A DNA stretch of 64,000 nt from assembly GCA_033725935.1 (NCBI GenBank), contig MU867073.1, positions 248,001 to 312,000 of the forward strand. The letters are read 5' to 3'. This document shows positions 1 through 10,681 of this stretch, in pieces. Positions within the stretch are counted from its first letter, which is position 1. Every line of letters begins with the position of its first letter. The stretch is from Cladorrhinum sp. PSN259. Its lineage: Eukaryota > Ascomycota > Sordariomycetes > Sordariales > Podosporaceae. Under the pieces are notes generated by a model. It searched no databases, was not told the origin of the DNA, and saw only the letters and a program-made list of their open reading frames with translations. Position numbers and translations under genes: made by a program.

Positions 1-812
1 GTCAGAACGTCTCTCAGTCCTGACCAAACCTTTCTGTTTTCAGTGCTGAGAACCCCCAACGCTCCCTTCGCGGCTTCCTGAATTGGCGTTTGTGCGGCGT
101 CATCAATAATGGTCTGAAGATTGATGGCAATATCCTTTTCAGTCATGATTATATCCGAGTTGTCGTCAAGCACATCAAACCAGTAAAACTGTCCATGGCA
201 CATGACAACCAGGTGCTTCGATTCCGGGTCCTGCTCGATCTGGCAGCCTGCGTCAGTCGGGACGCGCGCAGTTCCGAATAGCCGCGAATACTGGTGCATG
301 CAGAGTGGCGTTCCCTTGACAGTATCTGGGGGCAGCTCCTCCCTGCGGACTGCCCGCACAAACTCCAAAGCCGACACAACCAGAGACGCCGCACGGGTCA
401 CCTGGTTGTTCCGGGCAGGTGTGGGGTCATCCTCAAGCAGGAAGAAAGGATTCAAGTTGAGGACGACGGGGTTATCAAAGTTCAAGTATGAATCATACCC
501 TGAGTAGCCGGTTAGTTGAGCAACACAAATTAGAGAGTAGGCTAGGATGCACTCACAGAACTGTTCGATATAACTTGACTTGCCCTCTGCATACCTCTTT
601 AGCTTCTCATTTAGCTCTGGCCCCTCATTTCTCAGAAACTCTTGGACGGCGTGTTTCGTTTCTGCGTGCTCCCTTGGACCTTGAAGCGGCTTGAGGGCAG
701 CTAGATACTTCTGGCAGGTGCTATCCAGCTCTGGAATTGGCAGAGTTGGGAGCTTATCCTGATGAGCAAAAGTAACGCCGCCCTTGGGCTTCTCATCTTG
801 GTAAGAAGCCAT
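1..812 (-). CDS. Carnitine O-acetyltransferase, N-terminal part (runs off left edge)
   Basis: Transfers acetyl groups between CoA and carnitine, shuttling acetyl units between compartments during growth on acetate or fatty acids. Two exons are visible: 812-557 and 499-1, split by a 57-nt intron (500-556, donor GTGAGT, acceptor CTCAG). The split codon restores Trp in IEQFWYDSYL, followed by DNPVVLNLNPFF and FVRAVRREELPPDT, which are characteristic of the choline/carnitine acyltransferase family. About 251 residues are present of an expected 600-650; the catalytic His region is outside the window. The start (MASYQDEKPKGG) is the first ATG. This N-terminus shows no mitochondrial presequence, so it resembles the cytosolic FacC-type enzyme more than the mitochondrial/peroxisomal form; that subtype is an inference. 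Family call is firm. Confidence 0.9.
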   Translation of the reverse strand, partial: MASYQDEKPKGGVTFAHQDKLPTLPIPELDSTCQKYLAALKPLQGPREHAETKHAVQEFLRNEGPELNEKLKRYAEGKSSYIEQFCECILAYSLICVAQLTGYSGYDSYLNFDNPVVLNLNPFFLLEDDPTPARNNQVTRAASLVVSALEFVRAVRREELPPDTVKGTPLCMHQYSRLFGTARVPTDAGCQIEQDPESKHLVVMCHGQFYWFDVLDDNSDIIMTEKDIAINLQTIIDDAAQTPIQEAAKGALGVLSTENRKVWSGLRDVL

Positions 813-3725
813 GGTGTATTTCCGAGCCCTCAAGGTTGGCGTGATGGTAGGTTTGGGGTTTTGTGAGTGTGTTTCTGGTGCTGGTCTGGGAGATTCTGCG
901 CCCCGGAGTGGAAGGGCGAGAGTTTCACCAAGTGCCCTTGGTGAAGTGAAGATTCGAACTTGTGAAGGCATTTCTTGTTAGTTTGGATAGATGGGGGAGT
1001 AGGTCCAAGTCAGGCGTAAAGAGGGGAGACGTGAGTGCTGATGTTGAGGCCGCGGAGGGCAGTGCGGTAGAAGTAATGGCAGTCTTGAAGACAGTAAGGC
1101 GGCATCCCACTTGAAATGTGAAGCAAATACTTTATATGAATGTGTTGGTGGGATCACTGTTATGGAGACACGCACCGGTCATCGGGCACAGGGCAAGGAT
1201 GCCTCGGGATTGTATGGCAATGGGAAACCCGGTGAAGCAAGATACAAGTGGAACACTGTCAACTACTTGTACTGCTTGACAAGGTAGGCAGAAGGCAGAG
1301 AAGCCATGGTGATGGTGGTGGTGGTGGTGGTGGGGAAGATAAAGCTGAGCAAAGGGTTCCCATGCCTGCCATGTGCATGCGGGACTACCGGTACATGGGA
1401 CATGGCGGTTGGGGCTAAGCGGCTAACATGTGGAAACAGGACTCGAAAGGAGCGGAATGCGACAAGCATGTGGTTGGAGACTTTCTCCGCAAGCCCGAAG
1501 ACTTAATATTGGAGGATAGATAGCAGATAGATTTGCGACATACCAGAATGAAGGGGTAAGCAGGCAATTACCGTACCGAGCGTACCGGGCGGGTCGGATG
1601 AGCAACCGAGTGAATTAAATCGAGTTTTGGTATGATCGTAGGACGCAGGACGAGATGGGGGCAGAGCGAAGGTAAATGGCTTTGCCTCGTGCTGTTCAAG
1701 GTTGACTCTTGCCGTTAAGTTCCCGTGATCGACCCGGTTGTCTCTTGATTTACCCCATGGGTGCCTGTTAGTGAGGGGATTCGATGATGAAAAGCGGTCA
1801 TCTGCCCAGCTCGTGTTGGCTAAAGCTCACATAACTACAGGGCCAATGCCAGCCTTCCCCCGGCGACAAAGCCCCAAGGTAAAGCTGACTTGAGAGATGT
1901 CTTACCTAGACTGACCTGCGTCACAAGTTGGAGACGCGGGGCACGATTGAAAGGGGCGAGGTCTGGGCTTGGACTGCCGGGACGGCGGGACGTCACTTGG
2001 CGGGAATGACGTTGGAGGTCCCCGCGCCGAAAATTGGCAAATGGGCCCTCAATGTCTCAATTCGAGAGGATGCCTCACAGGACAAGAGACAAGACGGAGG
2101 GTGAACTTCCTCCTCTTCACATCTCCCAAGCCGTTTCTCCTCTCTTGCGCCAAAGATACGCGTAGCGAATTGAAATGGCGATCAGCCGAAGAAGGGTTCG
2201 TCAGGGTTGGTCTGTCTTCGGACCAGAGGATGTCCTTCGCTTCCAAATTGGGCAGGGAATCGAGGCGTTCCAGTGTTCCTGGGTGTGACCAGGCAATCCA
2301 CGCTAGTTTTGTAGTGGGGGAAGTTCAAGATTCGTGGGGTAGCCTGCGCCAAGAGTGCTTGGGTTACCCTCTCCAGGTTTTCCACGGCCCCACGCACTTG
2401 TCGCAGCGATGAGAACCTGGGAATCGGTTCTCTCTTTGTGATCTTTGTTGGGACTTGACTGGGAAGCCAGACTGTCATCGAATTACCGGTAGATCTATCG
2501 GATGAATCTCTGTCATCTGTTCAATGAGAGACCCTCCTGGACACCCGAAGGTATTACGATAAATATCCGTTGCAGACTTTTGCCTAAACTGCATGTGAAT
2601 ATCAAAATGACTTTATATATTTTTAAACCAGACACACAGCCGCTGGGATGGATGATGATGAAGGATGTCACACAAGAAGAAAGGATTAGAAAAGAGCATG
2701 TGAAGATTGCAGACGGCAGAGAGATGCGCCAAGGTTGCCCCGCAGTGCTACAAAGCGCCTCCCGGCCGAACGGAGGTGATCCACTCACTGTCTGAACCGT
2801 CTTCAAGACTTCAAGTATGGAATCGGTGAGAAGGTGATTGGAAGTCCATCTCAGCCTCTTAAAATACATTGACAATGTTGTAAACCTATATATCAGATGA
2901 GCATACAGAGTCCAACACACACGTCAATACACTATCACACTATCTCGACAGGGACTCCAAGGTGGGCTTCCCAACTAGGATGGGAGGCGTGTACTTTACA
3001 ACCCTCGACTATTTTCTTTTTTTTGAGGGGTTTTCCATTCGGAGTAATCGGAGCACTCGGTCGGAACACTGAAAAACCGCTCGGATTAAACGACCCGAGG
3101 GCGCGAGAGTCAGTTGTTGTTGGCCTTCCACTTGGGTCATCGCTGCTTGTTCAGTTTGTGGGGTTCATTGAGGCCCTCAATGAGACTCCGCAAACACCCC
3201 GCCATCCAAAGTGACAGTTCAGATGGTAATTGATAACCTGTGCAAGTACCCCGTTACCAATCATACAAGTATAAGGTTTGCTTTAACGGCATGCTCGGAA
3301 AGGAACCAAGTTTGTTGATGCTCCGAGTCCGGACCTTTTCCATCATTATTTCGATAACCTGCTCCAATGTGGACTTACATTCTCACTCCCGAAAGATTGT
3401 TAGTGTGTACATAAGTGCTGATTGATAAGATTAAACGACTGGCCAAGGCAGCCGGACCTGTCTGTGTCCGAGTAAGCTTTTTTCGTGACACAGGGATAAT
3501 CACACAGTAATGCCATAATTGTTAAGGAATCAACAGTTCAGAGAGGCGCTCTGACCACTCATGAGATGGCTGCTTAACTCAGCTCTCGAGGACAGCAAAG
3601 CACACTCTTCCAAACATCGTTAGCGATCAGACCATCCAAGCTTTTGCGGCTTTCGAGATGTTAGAGTCAATTTCAACCCAACGACACCATTGGAGTGGTT
3701 GACCCACCCAATTCATTCCATCAAC
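813..3725. other. Intergenic, about 2.9 kb, no supported gene
   Basis: This is the upstream region of the carnitine acetyltransferase gene (minus) and of the 2EXR gene (plus). It contains only short open frames without family resemblance or convincing introns. A (GGT)n tract lies at 1314-1333. It probably holds long 5' leaders and promoters. Confidence 0.5.
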
Positions 3726-4547
3726 ATGTTTCGATCCTGGCTGCATCACAACGAGGAGAAGGTGCCCGTCTGGCTCGAATTCCAAGTTGTTCATGACGGC
3801 CTCGATGTACCAAATGGCGTGGACAACACCGAGGCATCGTTTACGTGTTTTGGTGCACTCCCCTCGGAACTCCGTCTCAACATCTGGGAATGCCTTATTC
3901 AACCTCGCATCGTGGCCGTGGCGAGCATGGAGCCAAACACTCAGGAAGAGAAGCGGACTCAGGTATCCCGCCGGCTCAAGAAGACATTCACGCCTGTTCT
4001 TCTTCAGGTAAACCACGAATCCCGAACCCTTGCGCTTCGTCATTATCACCAAACATTCTCCTGGAAGACCCCGCCACGTCTCGCTGCACCCGAGTCCGGA
4101 GTGCTACCGACTCAGAAGGATGCTCGGGTGTGGTTCAATTTTGAGCTCGATACCTTGCTATTGCTTGGAGACTTGGAACCTGGTGATCAGCACGGATTCA
4201 GTTCGCCTATGGTCTATTTCCTTCGCAAGGATGACACATCTCAAGTCCGACACGTCGCCTGTGCTTTTGAGGAGATTCATCTGAGCATTTTCGAGTCCGA
4301 TCACATTTTCGGGACCTTGTTTCATATCATTGATCGGTTCCCCAACGCCGAGCGTCTTCTTGTTACCAGCACGCCCAGAGATCGGGAAGCCAGAAACCTA
4401 GTCCTTCCAACCAACAACAACGTATTACAAAAATTGTGGTGCGCATTCATGAACGGAACAACGTCTGTCAACACCACCCTCGCCAACAAGCAAATCATTA
4501 TGCTCAAGGAGGACGATCTGGCGTCCTTCATCATCGCTCACAGCTAG
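3726..4547 (+). CDS. 2EXR-domain protein, hypothetical
   Basis: Single-exon protein of 273 residues. The start at 3726 (MFRSWLHHN) is the first ATG; the frame is open upstream but has no earlier ATG. Near residue 40 it reads FTCFGALPSELRLNIWECL, and about 50 residues later PVLLQVNHESRTLALRHY. These two blocks, LP.ELR..IW and LL.VN.ESR, define the fungal 2EXR (F-box-like) domain, which is greatly expanded in Sordariomycetes and has no known biochemical role. The C-terminal half (residues ~120-273) has no motif I recognise. No signal peptide or membrane segment is visible. It is followed in the same direction by a small orphan gene starting 149 bp downstream. Confidence 0.8.
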   Translation: MFRSWLHHNEEKVPVWLEFQVVHDGLDVPNGVDNTEASFTCFGALPSELRLNIWECLIQPRIVAVASMEPNTQEEKRTQVSRRLKKTFTPVLLQVNHESRTLALRHYHQTFSWKTPPRLAAPESGVLPTQKDARVWFNFELDTLLLLGDLEPGDQHGFSSPMVYFLRKDDTSQVRHVACAFEEIHLSIFESDHIFGTLFHIIDRFPNAERLLVTSTPRDREARNLVLPTNNNVLQKLWCAFMNGTTSVNTTLANKQIIMLKEDDLASFIIAHS

Positions 4548-4695
4548 AGAGAGCTGGGAAGTTGGGAATAATTGCTTCAATTAACCTCCATGGTTGCTAA
4601 TCATACACTTTTACACATTGCGCAAGAGAAATGTCATACCGATATTGACTTGTATGTGTGCCCTGCCATCACCACCACTCGCATCCCCCTCGCTT

Positions 4696-5314
4696 ATGAA
4701 CGATTGCGAAAATCGAATGACCATGAACGCCAAATGTCATGATGCCCCATCAAGCTCAGCCCAACTGCCGATATCAGAATCATTGCGAGACTACCTACTC
4801 GACTCCTCGCAAGATGCCGTTTCGTTATTTGCCGGCATGGCACGATCGCGGCCCGAACCGACGTCGATCATGAGAATCGGTAGGCCAATGTGCACGGCAA
4901 GATTGCCAACCTCGTCTCTCAAATCTCGCTTTCCACGGGAGACATTGGGCGAGCATTCCGAATTAGATTTGAGGCTCTGGAGGATTGGGAGTTGGAGGCT
5001 CTGGCCCAGGTGGCGGATGAGGCTTTCCGTGGCACCGGCGAGGGGATGTCGGGTTTATTTGTGCCATTGTCGGAAAAGCCTGGTAGCCATATTAGCCCAG
5101 CGTCACCCCGCACTTTGGACACTATGCAACATACTTTGGAAGGCAAGTTGTGCCTGTGTCGGCTCTTTCTTGTTTTTGGGTATATGCAGAAAAAGGCCTT
5201 GAGGCTGGTTCCGGTCTGCGTTTGTGGCCTACGACGGAGGCAGAGTGTTCTAATAGATTTCTTCAGGAAACAAGTTATGTGGAATTGTTGAATTGGGCGA
5301 TTCAGCTTCAGTAG
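4696..5314 (+). CDS. Hypothetical orphan protein, three exons, with a probable GC-AG intron
   Basis: I propose join(4696-4879, 4942-5142, 5190-5314), giving 169 residues. The second intron (5143-5189, 47 nt) begins GCAAGT after GAAG, a near-perfect consensus apart from GC, and ends TATATGCAG. Splicing it restores a protein-like frame (EKGLEAGSGLRLWPTTEAE and on to WAIQLQ-stop). The first intron (4880-4941, GTAGGC...GGGAG) is less certain: both flanking frames look coding, but the acceptor is weak, and a one-base frameshift there would also join them. The middle exon encodes DIGRAFRIRFEALEDWELEA. No domain is recognised. Alternative starts are 4717 and 4723. It may be lineage-specific; the terminal exons are more secure than the first junction. 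Confidence 0.45.
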
Positions 5315-7633
5315 GAAAGAAGCTTGGTTCGTTTCTCACAGGGAATCAACTGGCGATTACCTGCTTTTTAAAGTATGGCGGATGGCCTGCTGTCCCCCAC
5401 ATGACGCTTTCGAGAGGAGGTCTAAGCGAACGCACTCGTCTCTGGAGGAGGATAAGGAGGGGACAGCTTCTTTCCTTGGCTATGATGGTATCCGAAGTGA
5501 TACAACACACGGTCGCCATGGGGGCGAGGTGTCAAAACATGCACGTGGCGTGCCATCTCCCACCGATTCCGACCAACGGGATTGGACGTCTGCCTATCTG
5601 AGAGGCTGGCTGATTTACCTCCTTCTCTGATGGAGGGGGGATGGTATATCTTGGGCACGGCAACGCACGGATAAACCCATGGATCTGATGATTGCGGAAC
5701 TCTCTCATCCTTGGACTGAAGCGGCGTCATTATCAACCAAGAGAGGGGTTAAAACCATGCTACAGCTCAGGTGACGGGTCGGGACAACGTGGGTGATGTG
5801 GCCATCCCAGGAATTAAAGCACCTGTTAAGACCGTTCTTTAAGCCTCAGCGCACCGCATGGTGGTGTGGAGGCTATGGGATCTATCTGCATCGGCTATGC
5901 CATCGAGTTGCAGCTCGATATACAAGAGACACCCGGGTCTGCAAGGCGGCCGCCGCGGCCGGCTTAGGTCCTTGGCTTGACCTGCCTTAATCAAAGCAAA
6001 GAAAAAGGCGATGGGTCAGAACGGCGCGCAAACGAGTATGATAGGCACTAGTCTGATGGCCAGACCAAGCTCGACTCCGCTCATGACTTATGCGTTCCGT
6101 TCTTCGTGTCGACGTTCTGGGTATGCCGTGACATCGACTGCCTCCCCGCGATAATGCTTCCCCCCACCCAAAACCGGACCCAGAGTTGGCATGAGCTTGG
6201 GACGAGCTAGGAAGCTGGGGGTTGTTTATCGAAGTGCTACACTATCTCAGCAAACAATCGTGCGAGGCATGTATGCGTGGGGAAATGGCAGGACGGGATT
6301 CCATCATCCCGTTCGGGGCGGCTGGACGCTGCTGTCACTCTTCCTCTCTCTCCCTGGTCATGTCACCACCGACCTCATGATGGTGTCTGGAAAGACGGGA
6401 ACTACATCGTTTCTGTTCATTTCAAAACGCGATTGTCTTATATGGATGAGCCAGGTTGGTGCACCGTTACCGTTTGTAGGGATCTGCATTTCTTGCATAA
6501 ACACGTTTTGCTCGAGCACATCCACAATCAGTCAGTCATACATACCCGAGAGGAGTGGGGAAGTTTGGAGAACAAAGTCTACCATTTTTTTTCTTCCTGA
6601 CAGGTACTTCCGGGTTTCTAAAGCTTCGGTACCATCAAAAGGAGTTGAAATAGGAAACTGTTCCGAGAGGTGGTGGTTCCCGTCAACCGCCCCCTGGCTT
6701 CCCACGCCCCCACAAGTGGATGGTGTACAGGTTTCATGTTATGTCCGTGAGAGCCACGTGCGGCAGGGGAAATTTTCCTTGACTTTTTTCTTTTGTCTTA
6801 TCGATACGTATTGAGGACCGGCTGGCACCAATGAGTTGCATCTTAAATTTCATTCTGGAAGGCGGGCTGGATATTTTAGGAAGCTCCCTCATATCACGGG
6901 GTTCTGGGGATGACCCCCATTTTCGGCCGCCCCCAGTCTAAAAGAGGATGATAAGGGAATAGCTTAAAGTGACCTGTCTTTTTTTCCTGTCTTCATGATC
7001 AATTTATTCAAGGCAGACACACTTTCCAAGTTTATGGAGTGGAGGGAAGAAAGGAGGAAAGGGCCAAAGCGAGACTGTTGATGAAGGGAGATCTTCATCT
7101 AATATACACACCCACACACACGTGTTCAACTTCTTTCTGGTTCCATTACTAGGTCGCCATGTTGATTGATGGATATATATCGGAAATATCGTGGTTTATT
7201 GAGGATGATATCATGCATTGTATTGCCCTTTAATCTGTTTGGATTGGATTGGACTGATCGGATCCCACGGCATGTTCGTGTACAGTACAACATGGTAGGG
7301 ATGGCCCCTCAGTTGCTGCAGTACTAAATTTCCTCAAAAGGACGTTTCTCTCCTCGAGGTGATAGGAGGCTAGCCGTTGGTATCTTCAACAAAGGTTGTA
7401 GACTGGTCCACTCATAGCAGTTTGTCGGGTTTGAGAAACACTAGTGGATTCGATGGCACAAAACACAGCCAGTGATATATGATGCTCAAGTGATATCTGT
7501 TTGTTGCCTTTGAAGTATTATTAGAACACGGCGCAATATCCTACGGATTCCTTTTAATTATTGTGGGAGGAAGAAGACATCCGGAAGATGCAAACCACCC
7601 TGAAGAAGGCTCAAGAATATCAACTGCCTGACA
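5315..7633. other. Intergenic, about 2.3 kb, no supported gene
   Basis: It contains several short open frames, the longest at 6191-6814 (207 codons), without family resemblance, consistent codon character or splice context. A GC-rich NotI/SacII-like palindromic stretch is near 5946-5963. I see no other feature. Confidence 0.4.
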
Positions 7634-8077
7634 ATGTATTCAAAGATAATCACAACTGAGAACAGAGCCACCCAAAGTGCTAGAGAAGAATGGAAATTCT
7701 CCCTTGAAACTAGAATCCCCGTCTCCTTGTACATAACACCTCGCCATTTCGATAGCTTGGATACGCCGTCGCCCTACAGCCGCTGCCCAACCACTAATCT
7801 TCGTACCGGCCCCAAGGCTCAACCTCTCTTCCGCACCGGGTACCCTATGACTTATCACTCATGATTTCTTGACTTCTTGTTAATCTTTGCTGCGTTGTAT
7901 CCTTTTCTTGTCTTCCTACCATTCCTACTCGACACCACAGTAAGGATTTGTGACCAAACATCCGACATCCTCCAAGAGATCCAGAAGAAGCGCCAGACCG
8001 CAGCCGACTTGCAAACCTCGAATAGATATGAAACAAATACAGCGGTTTCCGATTACCTGATGTCCTCGAGAAACTGA
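7634..8077 (+). CDS. Possible small orphan gene, two exons
   Basis: A weak candidate: join(7634-7802, 7941-8077), about 101 residues. The 138-nt intron would start GTACCG and end in a strong pyrimidine tract and CACAG; splicing joins the two open frames in phase. Exon 1 starts MYSKIITTENRATQSAREEW; exon 2 encodes RICDQTSDILQEIQKKRQ, possibly helical, and ends YLMSSRN. No domain, signal peptide or membrane segment is recognised. It lies just upstream of, and in the same orientation as, the tRNA-like element at 8190-8348. The donor is not ideal and the call could be chance. Confidence 0.22.
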
Positions 8078-8189
8078 GGCAGATACAACAGAGGCACTTC
8101 ACAGTCCTCAATATCCGACAAACAGCAGACCGTTTGCTGTCGCCTGTGGGTCGTTATATCCATAGCATCTCGCACGCAACCAATCCCCA

Positions 8190-8348
8190 GACGCCCCGGT
8201 GGGCTCAATAGCTCAATTGGTAAACGCTGCCTGTTGAGGCGTCAATGGTAACCACACTCGCCAACGAGAGGTACGGCTACCTGGTTCAACTCCCAGGCGT
8301 CTCATCCTCCCACGGATCTCTTCCATCCATGGGAACCATACCCGTTTT
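8190..8348 (+). ncRNA. tRNA-derived, Pol III-type element (copy A)
   Basis: At 8209-8220 the sequence TAGCTCAATTGG matches the Pol III A-box consensus. At 8283-8293 GGTTCAACTCC matches the B-box/T-loop. TTTT at 8345-8348 could terminate Pol III. GACGCC (8190-8195) pairs with GGCGTC (8296-8301) directly after the T-arm, like an acceptor stem. It does not fold into a normal tRNA: 13 nt separate the 5' stem from the A-box, the D-stem is broken, and the T-loop is one base too long. A 21-bp block at 8308-8328 is identical to one at 48183-48203 on the other strand, also next to a T-arm. It is therefore a member of a dispersed family, either a SINE-like element or a small Pol III RNA. A decayed tRNA is the alternative. 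Confidence 0.45.
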
Positions 8349-9546
8349 AAGCGTTACAAGCTTTCTCAGATGGACTTCTTCTAGCTCGATCCCGGCCCCG
8401 GGGTTGGGTCAGGTGAGTTGTTTGTCTTCCCCTTCTTAGAAGGAGATCCGCCAGATTTCTGCATACATTCATGACGATGAGCTTTATTACTTAATCATCC
8501 AACCAACCTACCTAAAGTACCCCACGACGGACAAGTCGAGCGCTGATTTCATAACGATAATTATATCTACCTACCTCCTACGATGCCATACCGTTATATA
8601 GAGTGCTCAAATCGCCGTTTCTTCAGTCTCCGGTCATATATCCCAATGTTACTGGGACATAAGTATCGTAACTGCTGTAATACCATAGTATGCTTCCGTC
8701 CCTAACCTAGTACTAGCCGTCCCCTTTCATGAAGGAGAGAATTAATTCGGGTGGGTATATTCCTTGGTTTTTTTTTTTACTGTGAACAGGGAGATGTCTA
8801 CCTAGGATATGAAGCTGTTTTCCACTGATTGGAATTGTTTATAAGAACAGGGAGATAGGGTACTGTTTATTCATTAACTCACTCCAGGCCTAAAATCTTG
8901 GGCTACTTTAGCACTGACATCAGCCAGCAAGACAGCAGCTCGACGTTGTCTCTTTCTTATCTGATAATCTTTTTTCGCTTTTTTCTGTAAGGGTGTAGGA
9001 GATGATTGGGTGGATAGAGGAGGGAGATAATTTGAGCGTTGGTGATATCAGTTTTGGGTCTCTCTCACTCGGTCTCGCTCGAATTTTATTTTTCTTGTTT
9101 CTTTTCCATCTTCATTCCCCCGACGCTCCCTTGCCTTTAATCTCTTCCTTTTGTTGAAGTCTCAACAATGACCACTCTACCTTGACTCCCTTTGTATCAC
9201 TGCAAATGCTATTCTAGGATGATATATTGGTCCCTTAGTATAAAGAACCGGGGCGATACAAGTCTATTTTATTTGAACATGGATATAACAACACGGGCGT
9301 GCTGGTCTCCAACAAATGGGCAATGGTAAGTGTAATTGGAGGACCCAGGCCCGACATCTCTGCCCTCTCACACGTAATCGGTATGTCGAAGATGAATGCT
9401 TGTAATTGATGTCATGTAAAAACGTGGAGAAGCTTATTTGTCGTGCCAATTTGAGATCAACAAGGGGCCCAAGCCTCTCATCAAACTATTTTTTTCTGGA
9501 AGACCCGAACCACCGGATTCATGGATCGTCTAGGGCGTGAATCCAG
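8349..9546. other. Intergenic, about 1.2 kb, no supported gene
   Basis: No gene-like frame is seen. It has short pyrimidine-rich stretches and a T run near 8769. Any 3' extension of the tRNA-like element would lie in the first ~100 bp. Confidence 0.4.
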
Positions 9547-9837
9547 ATGATCCGAGCTGGCTCCAGGATGCCAGACTTGCAAATCTCAATGCCGTTGATC
9601 TACCGAATAGATCAACGGCAATCTGCGGACTGGGCTGAGCTTGATCATGAGATGCTCGATTCTGATTTCTCATTCTTGGAGTTTGGACAACATCAGACGA
9701 CTTTTGTTGGAAGGATCGACGAGCCAAGTCCTGAAAGAACCCAAGCGGCCGATGAAAAGGCGTTGAAGAGCCGCAGGCGGCCCGACCGACAACGACTGGC
9801 AAGGGCAGCCAGCCAGCACAGCGAAAGCAAGCCATGA
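9547..9837 (+). CDS. Possible small orphan ORF (96 aa)
   Basis: Single open frame from ATG to TGA: hydrophilic, with an acidic middle (SADWAELDHEMLDSDFSFLE) and a basic tail rich in Arg and Ser. No homology is recognised. A perfect 13-bp inverted repeat (9590-9620) is inside its 5' part. It could equally be an upstream transcribed region of the TBC gene that starts at 10682. Support is limited to length and composition. Confidence 0.22.
   Translation: MIRAGSRMPDLQISMPLIYRIDQRQSADWAELDHEMLDSDFSFLEFGQHQTTFVGRIDEPSPERTQAADEKALKSRRRPDRQRLARAASQHSESKP
9590..9620. repeat. Perfect inverted repeat, 13-bp arms, 5-nt loop
   Basis: The arms are 9590-9602 (TGCCGTTGATCTA) and 9608-9620, its exact reverse complement, separated by CCGAA. 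As RNA it would form a stable 13-bp hairpin. It lies within a doubtful small ORF. Its role is unknown. Confidence 0.9.
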
Positions 9838-10681
9838 TTGCGGGGCAGCGCTACTTTAGCGGTACCTGACATCGGGCTTGGCGCACACGAGAATTGGTGC
9901 AAGCCAGTTGATAGGGGGAGGTACCGCTCGAGTCTTGAACACCTGATCCCTGTGTGTTTCGTTTCACATTTATGCAGTCCCTTTCTTTTCCTCTTCTTTT
10001 TTTGTTCCACGCTCGCGTAACATGAGAAATGGAGGGCCAGCAGAAGCAGTGAAATGTGTTCTCTTGGTTACATGCCTCAACCAAATATGCTTGATATTTG
10101 GTAGGAAATATGACATTTGCGTTACCGGCTACCAGGAACCTAGAGCATTAATTTTAGCTAATCTCTCTCTTCCCGGGTTGTATTGGGCTCGTGGGACTTG
10201 GCCCTTGATGCCAAAAGACACATTACAGTGAGATGACGGTAGTCGGGTGGATTACACCCAGCTCCTACAGTACACTGTAGCCCGCCCCCCCTGTTGGCCC
10301 AGGTCTTGGGGGCCCGGCAATCCCTCGTAGATCCACCTACTGCCCGCTCAATCCCCCGTTGTTTTTAGCGAATCTCGAATGGAAAAGGAAAAAGGGAAGA
10401 GGAGGAACAAACAACCACTCCCGTCCACCAAACTTTGACATTGTCAGATATTCATCAGGTTACGGATACAGCTGCATTGCATTAGGTCTGCAGCAGCCAC
10501 CGAAACCTTGCCAACTGATTCCCCAGACTATTGGTCAACTTTTATGGAAACACAGCTGCCCCCGTGAGCAACGACCGATTATCGAGAAACCACACGACCC
10601 CTGGGCGACCGCAACGGCAACGACAACGACGAAAGGAGAGGAAACGGGCGGGATATATAGATTATATCCGGACGAGTCATC
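9838..10681. other. Upstream region of the TBC gene
   Basis: 844 bp without a convincing gene. It contains a TATA-like ATATATAGATTATAT run at about 10653-10669, just before the TBC start codon, and C-rich tracts near 10286. It is probably promoter and 5' leader. Confidence 0.4.

Noticed and set aside
945..965. T-loop-like AGTTCGAATCT on the minus strand
   Set aside because: Flanking bases do not form a stem and no A-box is at a suitable distance.
2049..2478. Overlapping minus-strand frames 2049-2246 and 2182-2478 as a spliced gene
   Set aside because: No donor/acceptor pair joins them in phase and the text has no recognisable motif.
6191..6814. 207-codon plus-strand frame in the gene-poor region
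   Set aside because: No family resemblance, no consistent codon character, no supporting splice sites; TTTT/CTTT-rich end looks like untranslated DNA.
8209..8300. A functional tRNA gene at copy A
   Set aside because: A- and B-boxes are present, but D-stem pairing fails, the T-loop has eight bases, and the acceptor stem is displaced by 13 nt.
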